Shown: in pieces, positions 26,417-35,948 of the stretch
Layout of the letters: every line of letters begins with the position of its first letter
Numbering within the stretch: the stretch's first letter is position 1
Assembly: GCA_965661005.1 (NCBI GenBank)
Contig: CBFICB010000001.1
Coordinates: 124,001 to 188,000 of the forward strand
Reading direction: 5' to 3'
DNA: 64,000 nt
DNA from: UBA5109 sp965661005
Lineage (GTDB): Bacteria; Pseudomonadota; Gammaproteobacteria; Pseudomonadales; Pseudohongiellaceae
Program-made: the position numbers and the translations under genes
Notes under the pieces: model-generated
Told to the model about the DNA's origin: nothing
Database searches by the model: none
Seen by the model: the letters and a program-made list of their open reading frames with translations, nothing else

Positions 26417-27789
26417 TACCATGCCAATAACAAATTAATGAAGACAACTACTAATATTAGGGTAATTACGTAACGTAGCATAAACATCCATAGCTTAAAC
26501 CAATGATGTTCAGCCAATACGCTTAACTCTTCCTGAGAGACTTTATTTGGCAGCACCCAGCCGATGAAAATGGCTAATAACAATCCTCCAAGAGGCAACA
26601 TTAAGTTGTTACTTAAATAATCAAAAAAATCAAAAAAGTTTCTTTCAACGCCAATAAAGCCTAGAGGATAAAAGTCAGATAAATTATTCAGGGACAAGAC
26701 CGGCAGCAAACCCAAAAGCCATACTAATGTTGCTCCTGTCCAGGCTGCTTTTTTTCGGCTCCAGCCATCCCGTGATTGCAACCAGGCAACCGGTGCTTCT
26801 AGCAAACTGATTGCTGAAGTAATCGCCGCGAAGGCTAATAAAATAAAAAAGAAGCTCCCTACAATTTGACCGCCCGGCATATGGCCAAAAGCCAGTGGCA
26901 CTGTTTCAAAAACCAGCCCAGGGCCGGCTGCAGGATTTAAGCCAAAGGCAAAAACTATCGGGAAAATAGCTAAACCTGACAACAAGGCGACAAAGGTGTC
27001 AGCACTTGCAACAATAATGGATGAGTTAATAATGGAGTCGTTTCGGTTCATATATGAGCCATAAGCCATCAATATAGTTGCCCCAGCCCCCACTGAAAAA
27101 AAGGCTTGTCCGAAAGCGGCAACGACCACCTCGATACTTATCTTGCTAAAATCTGGCTGAAATAAATAACTTATAGACTGAGCAAAGCTACCTGTGACTG
27201 CCGCATAAATCACCATAGCTATCAATATAATAAACAAGGAAGGCATTAAATATTTTACCGCTATCTCAATACCGCCGGAGATTCCTCTGGATGAAACCCA
27301 CCCCATTAAGGCAATAAATAAAGTATGACCAAAAATGACCATCGGCAGACTGGCATTAAACTCGGCAGAAATAGCCAAGGATCCTTCTACATCAATATTA
27401 ACAAACTGGCCGCTTATATTCTTAACCGCATAAATAATCGTCTCACCACCAATCATGCAGTAATAAGATAAAATGGTCAGCGCTGTGGCAATGCCGAGGT
27501 AGCCCAACCATGACCAGTTTTGACTCACATTTGCTTCTTTAGCTATAGCGCGTAAACCAACAGGCGGACAAGCCTGCCCGCGCCGACCCAGCATCAACTC
27601 TCCCATCAACAGTGGCATGGCTAAAAAAAATACAGCAGCGAGATATATTAAAACAAAGGCTCCTCCGCCATTCTCCCCAGCCGTAAAAGGGAAGCGCCAT
27701 ATATTGGCCAATCCAACGGATGAGCCAATCGTTGCCATAATAAAAAGCCACTGGGATGACCAATTTTCATGTTCTTTTTGTTGTTGCAT
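26416..27789 (-). CDS. Sodium-dependent neurotransmitter-symporter (NSS) family transporter
   Basis: 457 residues with about eleven membrane helices. The N-terminal NWSSQWLFIMATIGSSVGLANIWRFPF matches the NSS signature; LeuT-like proteins bind sodium and substrate at this unwound helix 1. FGQAFFSVGAGATILMAYGSYM corresponds to helix 6. The family imports amino acids or similar small amines with sodium. It is translationally coupled to the RidA gene. The substrate cannot be assigned. Confidence 0.93.
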   Translation of the reverse strand: MQQQKEHENWSSQWLFIMATIGSSVGLANIWRFPFTAGENGGGAFVLIYLAAVFFLAMPLLMGELMLGRRGQACPPVGLRAIAKEANVSQNWSWLGYLGIATALTILSYYCMIGGETIIYAVKNISGQFVNIDVEGSLAISAEFNASLPMVIFGHTLFIALMGWVSSRGISGGIEIAVKYLMPSLFIILIAMVIYAAVTGSFAQSISYLFQPDFSKISIEVVVAAFGQAFFSVGAGATILMAYGSYMNRNDSIINSSIIVASADTFVALLSGLAIFPIVFAFGLNPAAGPGLVFETVPLAFGHMPGGQIVGSFFFILLAFAAITSAISLLEAPVAWLQSRDGWSRKKAAWTGATLVWLLGLLPVLSLNNLSDFYPLGFIGVERNFFDFFDYLSNNLMLPLGGLLLAIFIGWVLPNKVSQEELSVLAEHHWFKLWMFMLRYVITLILVVVFINLLLAW

Positions 27790-27930
27790 TAGATACAGCG
27801 CTCCTTTTCACAACTAATTTGACGGCCAATCAGGCTAGACTAATTTATTCCCTTTAATATAGAAAGAGCCTTTCATGGCTATTTTCCTCCGCCATAAAAC
27901 ATTACAAACTCATAGCAGTTCTAATTGCTG

Positions 27931-27936
27931 TATAAT
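27931..27936 (+). promoter_or_regulatory. Candidate -10 element for coaD
   Basis: A consensus TATAAT lies 28 bases before the coaD ATG, which would put the start of transcription about 22 bases upstream of the codon. The best -35-like hexamer (TTACAA) is too far away, so only the -10 is supported. Confidence 0.4.
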
Positions 27937-27964
27937 TCTGGATTATTTTTTAGATTAAGCCATT

Positions 27965-28450
27965 ATGAAAACTGTCGTTTACCCTGGGACTTTCAACCCT
28001 ATCACCAATGGTCACAGCGACCTGGTAAAACGCGCATCACGGATTTTTGATCGCGTCATTGTAGCTATTGGTTCCAGTCAGCAAAAATCTACTGATGTAT
28101 CTTTGGATTTACGCGTTAAATTAGCACGAGAGGTGCTAGCAAACATTCCTAATGTCGAAGTGTGTAGCTTCTCTGGCTTATTAACGAGTTTTGTGAAATC
28201 ACGAGATGCTAATTTAATACTTCGTGGATTAAGAACTGTTGCTGACTTCGAATATGAATTCCAGCTTGTCGGCATGAATCGAGTACTCGACCCTAGCATA
28301 GAGACCGTCTTCCTGGCACCTGCTGAACACCTGGCTTATATTTCTTCTACATTGGTTAGAGAAATTGCTTCTCTTGGCGGTGACATCAGCCAATTTGTTG
28401 ATCCAGTTATCGTCAAGGCCATGCCCGAGATGTTAAAAGGAAGCGTTTAA
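27965..28450 (+). CDS. coaD: Phosphopantetheine adenylyltransferase
   Basis: 161 residues, the normal length. CoaD transfers AMP from ATP to 4'-phosphopantetheine, the penultimate step of coenzyme A synthesis. The nucleotidyltransferase motif PGTFNPITNGHSDLVKRA (T/HxGH) opens the protein, and the second motif is YISSTLVREIASLGGD near residue 124. The distal block ILRGLRTVADFEYEFQL is diagnostic. Its stop overlaps the start of the ferredoxin gene (TAATG). Confidence 0.98.
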   Translation: MKTVVYPGTFNPITNGHSDLVKRASRIFDRVIVAIGSSQQKSTDVSLDLRVKLAREVLANIPNVEVCSFSGLLTSFVKSRDANLILRGLRTVADFEYEFQLVGMNRVLDPSIETVFLAPAEHLAYISSTLVREIASLGGDISQFVDPVIVKAMPEMLKGSV

Positions 28451-28704
28451 TGGCATTGATGATCACCGACGAATGTATTAACTGTGATGTCTGTGAACCC
28501 GAATGCCCAAATCAAGCTATATCGATGGGGCCAGATTACTATCAGATTGATCCTGCTTTATGCACCGAATGTGTTGGGCATTTTGAAACCTCTCAATGTG
28601 TAGAAGTTTGCCCTGTAGAATGTATCCCCTTGGACCCCCAGCACGAAGAAAGTCAGGATCAACTGTTACAGAAATATTATCAATTAACGGGAAATAAGCC
28701 TTAG
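28450..28704 (+). CDS. YfhL-like 4Fe-4S dicluster ferredoxin
   Basis: 84 residues with two cluster-binding groups: CINCDVCEPECP near the N-terminus and CTECVGHFETSQCVEVCPVECI later. The longer spacing in the second group is typical of the YfhL/Alvin ferredoxins, which have very low-potential 4Fe-4S clusters. The redox partner is unknown. The coaD-fdx pair is conserved in pseudomonads. Its last four bases overlap the end of the convergent mutM. Confidence 0.95.
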   Translation: MALMITDECINCDVCEPECPNQAISMGPDYYQIDPALCTECVGHFETSQCVEVCPVECIPLDPQHEESQDQLLQKYYQLTGNKP

Positions 28705-29516
28705 CGCTGACAATGAGGGCAATAGACTGTTGAACGCTGTCCCAAGCGAATTTCTTTAAGTCTGTTTTGGCAGTTCACGCATGTTTCGCCACCACGACCA
28801 TAAACCGATAGTGACTGTTTAAAATATCCAGGCTTTCCATCTCCCCCAACAAAATCACGCAGTGTTGTGCCGCCCTGCTTTATTGCTTCTGACAAAATCT
28901 CTTTAATTGCCACAGCTAGTTTAATAAAAGCAGCCTTACTAACCTTGCCCGCCTGGCGTCTAGGGCTTATACCTGCTGCAAAAAGGGCTTCATTCGCATA
29001 AATATTTCCAACACCAACAACAACGTGGCTGTCCATAATAAAACTCTTAATTGCCGCGCTACGTTTTCTTGATAGCTGAAACAGGTAATCGCCATTAAAG
29101 TCAGCTGAAAGCGGCTCGGGGCCAAGCTTTTCCAATAAGACGTGCTTGTGCGGCTGCATGCCCGCCCACAGCATACAGCCAAAACGTCTTGGATCATGAT
29201 AGCGTAATATGTCTCCATTTTTTAAGACTATGTCGACATGATCGTGCTTTTTAGCCTCTTCTGTTTTCTTGGCTATACGCAGGCTACCTGACATTCCCAA
29301 GTGAATTATCGCACAGCCCGCTGCCAGCTCTAGCAACAGATACTTGCCGCGTCGTCTAACCCTTAGGATTTTTTTGCCAGGCAACGCGGTCCTTATCTCT
29401 GGAGAGATTGGCCAGCGTAATTGGGGCTGACGTACTATCACATCTTTTATGCTTTTGTTTTCAACATAAGGTCGTATGCCTCGGCAGGTGGTTTCTACTT
29501 CAGGTAATTCTGGCAT
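28701..29516 (-). CDS. mutM: Formamidopyrimidine-DNA glycosylase
   Basis: 271 residues. MutM excises 8-oxoguanine and formamidopyrimidines and nicks the abasic site. The mature N-terminus PELPEVETTCRGI carries the catalytic Pro and Glu. The helix-two-turn-helix GVGNIYANEALFAAGISP and the C-terminal zinc finger (CVNCQNRLKEIRLGQRSTVYCPHCQ) are complete. Confidence 0.98.
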   Translation of the reverse strand: MPELPEVETTCRGIRPYVENKSIKDVIVRQPQLRWPISPEIRTALPGKKILRVRRRGKYLLLELAAGCAIIHLGMSGSLRIAKKTEEAKKHDHVDIVLKNGDILRYHDPRRFGCMLWAGMQPHKHVLLEKLGPEPLSADFNGDYLFQLSRKRSAAIKSFIMDSHVVVGVGNIYANEALFAAGISPRRQAGKVSKAAFIKLAVAIKEILSEAIKQGGTTLRDFVGGDGKPGYFKQSLSVYGRGGETCVNCQNRLKEIRLGQRSTVYCPHCQR

Positions 29517-29583
29517 ATTTTTACTTTAGGTCTTTCAGGCTGTGACAAGGTTTTATTTGAGCCATATATACCTAGCATTCACG

Positions 29584-29589
29584 TATAAT
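29584..29589 (+). promoter_or_regulatory. Candidate -10 element before the HyuA gene
   Basis: TATAAT occurs 29 bases before the ATG at 29618. A TTGAGC upstream is spaced about 21 bases away, longer than optimal, so the promoter is only tentative. Confidence 0.3.
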
Positions 29590-29617
29590 CGATTTTCCAA
29601 CATTGCCATTAATAATT

Positions 29618-31642
29618 ATGAAACCGCAATTATCCATAAGGCTTGGTATAGACACCGGTGGTACATTCACAGATTTTGTTCTGATCAATCAGGGCAAAAT
29701 GCAAACTCACAAAGTGTTATCTACACCTGATGCGCCAGAACAGGCAATTCTACAGGGCATTGATGAACTGGGTCTAGCTAAAGCCCTCAGTGCCGGAGAA
29801 GTGGAAATTATTCATGGTAGTACGGTTGCGACTAACGCAGCATTACAAAGAAAAGGGGTGAAAACGGCCTTTATCACAAATCGCGGCTTCAAAGACATGC
29901 TGACCATAGCCAGACAGACGCGCCCTCATCTCTATCGCCTGGAAATGCCAAAGCTTATAGCTCCCGTTCCAGAAGAACTCTGTCTAGAAATAAGTAGCCG
30001 GTTCAGTGCTTCTGGCCAAGAACTGCAAAAGCCTGATATGGAAAGTTTGCAAACTCTGCTTACAGAACTGGAAAATCAGCACCCGGAAGCAATAGCCATC
30101 AACCTTTTGTTTTCCTTTCTTGATGATCGTCATGAAAGGCTGGTTGCAGAATACTTGAGGAGCAATCTTAGCTGGCAGCCTTTTATAACTTGTTCATCCA
30201 GTATTTTGCCAGAATATAAGGAATACGAACGAGGCGTAACATGCTGGCTTAATGCTTCTTTGAGCCCATTAGTAAAATTCTATTTACTAAAATTGGAAGC
30301 ATCTATCAAGCCCTCACCTTTGTCTATTATGCAGTCATCAGGAGGCACCATAAATGCCAAACAGGCTGCCAACAAAGCTGTCAACATGCTGTTATCCGGT
30401 CCTGCTGGGGGCTTGGCAGCAGCCAGTTATCTTACCAGAAGTCTGGGCATTTCCGGCCTAATGACGTTTGACATGGGCGGAACATCGACAGATGCAGCCT
30501 TGTTAGAAGGCGGCAATATAGCGCTCACTAATGAAGGCACTATTGGTGCTTTCCCCGTTGGTGTCCCAATGGTAGACATGCATACTATCGGGGCAGGCGG
30601 AGGCTCCATTGCTTATCTTGATGCCGCATCCTTGTTACATGTCGGACCTGAATCCGCTGGCGCCAAACCAGGACCGGCTTGCTATGGTCTGGGAGGCACA
30701 AGGCCAACCGTTACAGATGCAAATTTGTTATTGGGGCGTCTAAGGCCCGAATCATTTATGGGAGGAGAGTTCCAATTAGATTATGCTGCCGCTGAGAAGG
30801 CTATCGAGCAAATTTCTAAAAAGTTAGCACTTACTACAGAGGAAGTATGCGAAGGAATAATATCTATTGCCAATTCACATATGGCTCAAGCCCTTAGGGC
30901 AATATCAGTTGAAAAAGGTTATGATCCAAAAGCTTTTCGGCTTTGCTGTTTCGGTGGCGCCGGTGGGCTGCATATATGCTCCCTAGCAGATGCCTTGGGG
31001 ATGAATCAGGCACTAGTGCCCGTTCACGCGGGAGTGTTTTCCGCACTAGGGATGCTGTTGGCTCCTGTTAAACGTACTTTCTCCCATAGCTATCAACACA
31101 TGCTTCGTCATGCGGATGAGAGGGCAATCAAACAAGCCTTTGTCGCAATGCAAGACCAAGCCCTAGGTGAGTTCAATCAAGAACAAATAACAGGCTCTGA
31201 AATTCTCATGGAATATAGTGTAGATATGCGCTACTCAGGACAGTCATCTAACTTAAACGTAGTCTGGGAAGGCCTTGAAAAAAGCCAAAAAAAATTTCAT
31301 GAATTACATAAAAATCGCTATGGCCATCAATTACAGACTGAGCCGGAACTGGTTAATCTTCGACTTTCAGCAGAAGCCCAAAAGCAAGAATATACGCTGC
31401 AGCCTTGGGCTAATCCCAAACCGGCCCAGGCACGTAAAAAAATTAAGCTGTATGGCTTTGATAAAGAAGTTACCCTCTATAAACGTGATGAATTGAATGT
31501 TCAACAGATTATCAATGGGCCGGCCTTGATATTAGAAAAAAATTCCACAATATTAATTGGACCTGAATGGTGCGCCAGAACTGATCAGTTTGGGCACTTG
31601 TTTCTTGACAAGCCAGGGGCTTGGGCGGAGGATAAAGACTAA
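29618..31642 (+). CDS. Hydantoinase/oxoprolinase family protein, A (HyuA) subunit type
   Basis: 674 residues from ATG 29618; an in-frame TTG five codons earlier is less likely. The ATP-binding GIDTGGTFTDFVL opens the hydantoinase N domain, HGSTVATNAALQRKG follows, and the central domain shows SGPAGGLAAA and MTFDMGGTSTDAAL of the ASKHA fold. The C-terminal domain starts near residue 500. The family includes N-methylhydantoinase A, 5-oxoprolinase and acetone/acetophenone carboxylase subunits. Most work with a HyuB subunit, and none is adjacent. The four-gene envelope cluster begins 38 bases downstream, so co-transcription is possible. Confidence 0.9.
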   Translation: MKPQLSIRLGIDTGGTFTDFVLINQGKMQTHKVLSTPDAPEQAILQGIDELGLAKALSAGEVEIIHGSTVATNAALQRKGVKTAFITNRGFKDMLTIARQTRPHLYRLEMPKLIAPVPEELCLEISSRFSASGQELQKPDMESLQTLLTELENQHPEAIAINLLFSFLDDRHERLVAEYLRSNLSWQPFITCSSSILPEYKEYERGVTCWLNASLSPLVKFYLLKLEASIKPSPLSIMQSSGGTINAKQAANKAVNMLLSGPAGGLAAASYLTRSLGISGLMTFDMGGTSTDAALLEGGNIALTNEGTIGAFPVGVPMVDMHTIGAGGGSIAYLDAASLLHVGPESAGAKPGPACYGLGGTRPTVTDANLLLGRLRPESFMGGEFQLDYAAAEKAIEQISKKLALTTEEVCEGIISIANSHMAQALRAISVEKGYDPKAFRLCCFGGAGGLHICSLADALGMNQALVPVHAGVFSALGMLLAPVKRTFSHSYQHMLRHADERAIKQAFVAMQDQALGEFNQEQITGSEILMEYSVDMRYSGQSSNLNVVWEGLEKSQKKFHELHKNRYGHQLQTEPELVNLRLSAEAQKQEYTLQPWANPKPAQARKKIKLYGFDKEVTLYKRDELNVQQIINGPALILEKNSTILIGPEWCARTDQFGHLFLDKPGAWAEDKD

Positions 31643-31680
31643 ATTCACTGGCTATTTTTCGATCTTTAAGAATGTGAGAG

Positions 31681-33135
31681 ATGATGAAGACAAACGCAGC
31701 AGCTTTATACTTACTATTAGTCACTCTTGGTTTGAGCGCATGCCAGACCTCGGTCACAACGAGTAGTTCTCAAGACTCTTCAAGCAGCAGCTCTTCGTCT
31801 TCGAGCTCCTCTTCAAGTTCTTCTTCAAGCTCATCATCCAGTTCTTCCAGCTCTTCGTCTAGCTCATCTTCATCCAGCAGTTCTTCCAGTACCTCAGCTT
31901 CTGGTCAGACAGGCACGGCTTCTTCAACAGGTCTGCCTTCAAGCTCATCAACACCTTCACAAACCAGCTCGCGTTCAGGCAATCAAGGTTCTCCGGCTAT
32001 GCCAAACAGCAGTCAGATGCCCTCTACCGGAGAAAACGGTGAGGCAGATACAAGCTCAAATCCAGCTGACTCTGGAGACATCGCTGGGGCTAGCATTCCA
32101 GGTACTAGCAATAGTTCGCAAAGCTCTGGAAACTCAGAAGGGTCAAGTGCCGATAACAATGGCGAGATGGCTAATACTCAAAATGGGACAGAAACTGTGG
32201 GAGGAATGGAAGGCGGGACTCCAGACTCACAAGCTGGCAGCAATATGCCCGGCTCAACCGCCTCTAATACCTCAGGCAGTGGTGAAAACGGAATAGATGT
32301 TAGTGTTCAGACTGGCGGTTTACCAGGATTAGAGCCCTTCCCAGGAGGACTTCCAGGAGATAACTCCGGCAGTCTAGAAGATATTTTTGGATCAGGAGCT
32401 GGTGGAGGCAGGACAACAATTGGCAATACAGGCTCACCAAGTACCAGTGGAGGGTCTGCAGCTGGATCCGGCACTGGAAATGATCCGCTGTTGGATGATG
32501 GGCCGCTTGGTGGTGGAGCCGGAGAGGAGGGGGACGCCCCTCTTGGTGGGCAAAGTGGGAGCGGCACTATTGCTGCTGGTGGTCAAGATGGCAATGGTGA
32601 TGACCCTTTCGGTGATTTAGCAAATGGAAGAAATCAGCCAATGACTGCTGCCGATAGACAGGCTGTGTTAGATGATCGCTTGGAAGCTAGCATTGCAGTA
32701 TTTGATGGCATGATTCTTTCAGAAAGAGAACAAGCTCAAGGAGCGGCTAATGAGAATGCTGGCGGTGGTGGAGCTGGTGGCGGCGGAGCTGGCGGCCTGG
32801 GTGGCGCTAATGGAGGTCTTGGTGATGGCGATGGCAATTCTGAGAATCCAGTCGTCATTGCTTCTGCACCGACAAGCTCATCCGGCAATGGCCGAATGCC
32901 AAACATGGGAAGAAGTAGAGAAGGGGACTTTGATACCAGCAATCAAGCCAGTTTCCCAGTACCGGCTGATATTCCCAGCGGCAATGATGACGATGTTGTC
33001 GCCAGACAGTTGCGTGAAGCTGCTATGAGCGAGCCTGACCCAGAATTACGTGAACGACTGTGGAACGAATATAGAACATACACAGGGCTGCCCATCCCTG
33101 AGGAAGCTATAGCAGATCCCGACCTTATAGATTAA
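31681..33135 (+). CDS. Poly-serine linker lipoprotein, function unknown
   Basis: 484 residues. The signal MKTNAAALYLLLVTLGLSAC has a clean lipobox (LSAC), so the protein is lipidated. Two adjacent ATG codons are possible starts. After a short spacer comes a run of 38 serines, then about 330 residues rich in Ser, Gly, Asn and Thr with Gly-rich blocks (GGGGAGGGGAGG). Only the last 60 residues look structured: VARQLREAAMSEPDPELRERLW and EYRTYTGLPIPEEA. Poly-serine tethers are known from secreted enzymes of Saccharophagus and relatives, where they act as flexible linkers. Here no enzyme is attached. First of four closely spaced envelope genes. Confidence 0.75.
   Translation: MMKTNAAALYLLLVTLGLSACQTSVTTSSSQDSSSSSSSSSSSSSSSSSSSSSSSSSSSSSSSSSSSSSSTSASGQTGTASSTGLPSSSSTPSQTSSRSGNQGSPAMPNSSQMPSTGENGEADTSSNPADSGDIAGASIPGTSNSSQSSGNSEGSSADNNGEMANTQNGTETVGGMEGGTPDSQAGSNMPGSTASNTSGSGENGIDVSVQTGGLPGLEPFPGGLPGDNSGSLEDIFGSGAGGGRTTIGNTGSPSTSGGSAAGSGTGNDPLLDDGPLGGGAGEEGDAPLGGQSGSGTIAAGGQDGNGDDPFGDLANGRNQPMTAADRQAVLDDRLEASIAVFDGMILSEREQAQGAANENAGGGGAGGGGAGGLGGANGGLGDGDGNSENPVVIASAPTSSSGNGRMPNMGRSREGDFDTSNQASFPVPADIPSGNDDDVVARQLREAAMSEPDPELRERLWNEYRTYTGLPIPEEAIADPDLID
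31777..31890 (+). repeat. Poly-serine codon tract (38 serines)
   Basis: A continuous run of mixed TCN and AGY serine codons. Both codon classes are interspersed (agc, tct, tca, tcg, agt), which shows selection for serine in the protein, not a simple slipped-strand expansion of one codon. Confidence 0.92.
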
Positions 33136-33175
33136 AGGCTTTTTAGATTGATTTATTTTTGTTGAAGGTAAGCAG

Positions 33176-34372
33176 ATGAACAAACCATACTTTTCATTAC
33201 TGATTTGCATAACACTACTAGGCTTGAGTGCTTGTAGTACACAAACCGTGAAATCTACCACCATAACGGAAGCGCTTATTGAACAAAGCAATATCCCGGA
33301 GGATGAGTTATTGGATATTGGTGTTGCCTTATTTAATCCTGGCTTTGACGAAATTGATGAAGATCAGGAAGAGCTTACTTTTGGTGATGTCAGAATGGCC
33401 GAAACCTACTATGCCGCTCACCTCTTGTCAGACACCTTACAAAGCACTGGCAACTGGGGGGTTGTTCGAGTAGTTCCTGATGACCCAAGTAGCTCTGACC
33501 TGGCTTTACGCGGGACCATTTTGCAATCCGATGGCGAAACCATGATCGTACATATTACTGTTCATGATTCCAGTGGCAGGCTTTGGTTGGACAAAGACTA
33601 TGAAGAAGTGGTCAGTCGTTACAGTTACGACAATCGCCTGCAAAACTCAAGGGATTCATTTCAAGGCCTATATAACCGCATAGCCAACGACATTCTGCGC
33701 TATCGCCAGCAAAACTTAGAACGTGAAGATCTGCTTAACATACGCACTATTTCGCAAATTCAGTTTGCCCGGAGTTTTGCCCCACAAGCTTTTGATGAAT
33801 ATTTAAGCACTGACCGTAATGGCATTTTACAGGTTCAACGCTTACCTGCTCAGAACGATCCATTGCTGTCACGCATAAAAACTATACGCGAACGGGATTA
33901 CCTCTATATCGATACAATGCAGGATTATTACACCACCTTTGTCCGCCAAATGGAGGATCCCTACACGGAGTTTCGCCGTTTAAGTTATGACGAGGTCATG
34001 AAACTTGATCGCCTGCAACGTGAAGCTCGCCGCAATATGATACTGGGTATCGCTTCCATCGTGGGAGGGCTTGCTGCGACACAGAGTAATAGCAGCCTAG
34101 CAGGAATAGGAAGCTATGCTGGAATACTCGGTGGCGGTTGGTTAATCAGGGAATCCTTTAGAGCCGGTGATGAAGCGCTGCTGCATGTTGAAGCTCTCGC
34201 TGAGCTGGGTCAATCATTAAGCAACGAAGTGGCTCCCCAAACAATTGAATTGGAAGAGCGTACTGTGACTTTGTCAGGGAATGTCGAAACACAGTATGCA
34301 CAGTGGCGTGAAATATTGGCAGATATGTATGCGAATGAAGTTGGCGCCCCTGCCAATTCACAAGAAATGTGA
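33176..34372 (+). CDS. Lipoprotein of unknown function, partner of the envelope cluster
   Basis: 398 residues with signal MNKPYFSLLICITLLGLSAC (lipobox LSAC). Residues 40-190 look like an alpha/beta domain (LLDIGVALFNPGFDE, then LALRGTILQSDGETMIVHITVHDSSG). That region resembles the alpha/beta domains of outer-membrane-associated lipoproteins that inspect or recruit partners, but I do not recognise a family. A helical, Arg-rich central part follows, and a Gly/Ala segment near residue 290 (MILGIASIVGGLAATQ) could be a membrane-contacting hairpin. It lies 40 bases after the poly-serine lipoprotein and 30 before the TPR gene. Confidence 0.72.
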   Translation: MNKPYFSLLICITLLGLSACSTQTVKSTTITEALIEQSNIPEDELLDIGVALFNPGFDEIDEDQEELTFGDVRMAETYYAAHLLSDTLQSTGNWGVVRVVPDDPSSSDLALRGTILQSDGETMIVHITVHDSSGRLWLDKDYEEVVSRYSYDNRLQNSRDSFQGLYNRIANDILRYRQQNLEREDLLNIRTISQIQFARSFAPQAFDEYLSTDRNGILQVQRLPAQNDPLLSRIKTIRERDYLYIDTMQDYYTTFVRQMEDPYTEFRRLSYDEVMKLDRLQREARRNMILGIASIVGGLAATQSNSSLAGIGSYAGILGGGWLIRESFRAGDEALLHVEALAELGQSLSNEVAPQTIELEERTVTLSGNVETQYAQWREILADMYANEVGAPANSQEM

Positions 34373-34402
34373 CGCCACGTCACGCCCATAGTAGTATTCA
34401 GC

Positions 34403-35911
34403 ATGGCTGACATCAATCTTCCTGAATCCGAAAATACTTCTAAAGAGACTCCTGCTCAAATTTTTGGCATGGGTGACGTTCAGGCTCATAAAGCCAAACA
34501 CCAGCAACAGACTAAAATCCTCTGGGGAATATTTTCCTTGTTGCTGGTTTTGGTTGTTAGCGTTATTTTTGTATTGCCAAGTTACATATCAGGACCAGAT
34601 GCTGCTGATATTGCTCCCGTCGTTATTCCTGTTGAAAGGCCTACTCCTCAAGAAGCCTTTTCTCCTTTTGAAGAAGCCCAGCTATTAAGAGAGCGTGAAC
34701 AGGCTCAGGAAGTTCTGGCACTAATTCTTGAGCTTCAGGAACAACTGGAAGAAATCTCTGTTGAAAGTTGGGCTGCAGAAGCCTACCTTGAAGCATTAGC
34801 AGTAGCCGCTGAAGGTGACGCTGCTTACCGCGAACAAAACTTCTTGAGCGCACAAGAAATTTATCAGCGCAGCCTTTTATCCCTTCAGGCACTGGATACT
34901 TTGAGCACTGAAGTATTCAACTCTTCGATAGAAACGGGTTTTGCGGCTATTGAAGCCGGCTCACCAGCTGAGGCTGAAGAGGCATTCACCACAGCTTTAT
35001 TAATTCAAGCTGATTCGGAAAGAGCTCTTGTTGGCATGGAAAGGGCCGGCTTGCTAACTGACGTTCTAGCCCTAATAGAGCAGGGCGATATTAGTCGCGC
35101 TGCTAACGAGCTTGAAGCGGCCCTAGAGTTCTATACTCAGGCAACAAGTGTTGACCCCGCCCATATCGGTGCAGCAAATGCTATCAATCAAACCAATCTC
35201 GATATTCTGGAACGTGACTTCCTGAGCAACATGTCTGCAGGTTTTAGCGCTATTCAAAACAATAATCCTGAATCTGCCCTGTTGTCTTTTAACCAAGCAC
35301 TGGCATTGAAACCTCAATCCGAAGACGCTACTTCAGCTATCACTCAAGCAGAAAACATGATTATGTCCCGTGATTTAAATATTCAATTAAACGCTGCACG
35401 AGAACATGAAGCAGCTGAACGCTGGCAAGAAGCATTACAAGCCTACAACAATGCTTTGGCTATCGATGCCAATGTTGTCGCTGCTGCCAGTGGTCGGGAA
35501 AATGCACAGACAAGAAGTAATTTGGATACTTTTTTAAATGATATTATTAACGCTCCACTGCGACTTGCAGATGAAGCGGTTTATCAGCAAAGCATTACTG
35601 TCTATAACCAAGCCTTACCTTTAGCTCAACCAAATACTCGTCTATACAATCAACTCGTTGCATTAAGAGGGTTTTTAGATAAAGCAAGAGTCCCGGTTAC
35701 TGTAACTTTGAACTCGGACGGTCTTACGAATGTCACTATTTTGCGGGTCAGTGAATTGGGCGCCTTCCAGAACCAAACGCTTGATCTCATCCCGGGTAAT
35801 TACACAGCCCTTGGGCTAAGATCTGGCTATCGCGATGTTAGAATTGAGTTCAGCGTTAATTTTTCCGGGGAAGCCCCAAATATTAGTATTATTTGTAATG
35901 AGCCTGTATAG
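34403..35911 (+). CDS. Single-pass inner membrane protein with periplasmic TPR repeats
   Basis: 502 residues. A cytosolic segment of about 38 residues is followed by one membrane helix (ILWGIFSLLLVLVVSVIFVL) and an acidic periplasmic region. From residue 130 there are repeated TPR-like helix pairs: GDAAYREQNFLSAQEIYQRS, AGSPAEAEEAFTTALLI, NNPESALLSFNQALAL and ERWQEALQAYNNALAI. The last 90 residues form a beta-rich domain (VPVTVTLNSDGLTNVTILRV), which may bind another protein. Function unknown. It may link the inner membrane with the two upstream lipoproteins; that is inference from order and topology. Confidence 0.8.
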   Translation: MADINLPESENTSKETPAQIFGMGDVQAHKAKHQQQTKILWGIFSLLLVLVVSVIFVLPSYISGPDAADIAPVVIPVERPTPQEAFSPFEEAQLLREREQAQEVLALILELQEQLEEISVESWAAEAYLEALAVAAEGDAAYREQNFLSAQEIYQRSLLSLQALDTLSTEVFNSSIETGFAAIEAGSPAEAEEAFTTALLIQADSERALVGMERAGLLTDVLALIEQGDISRAANELEAALEFYTQATSVDPAHIGAANAINQTNLDILERDFLSNMSAGFSAIQNNNPESALLSFNQALALKPQSEDATSAITQAENMIMSRDLNIQLNAAREHEAAERWQEALQAYNNALAIDANVVAAASGRENAQTRSNLDTFLNDIINAPLRLADEAVYQQSITVYNQALPLAQPNTRLYNQLVALRGFLDKARVPVTVTLNSDGLTNVTILRVSELGAFQNQTLDLIPGNYTALGLRSGYRDVRIEFSVNFSGEAPNISIICNEPV

Positions 35912-35948
35912 AAAGCAAGATAAATCTGAAAATCATTAGCATATAAAA

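Noticed and set aside
31777..31890. Poly-serine tract as a simple tandem DNA repeat or assembly artefact
   Set aside because: Both serine codon classes are intermixed without a fixed repeat unit, which points to selection on the protein.
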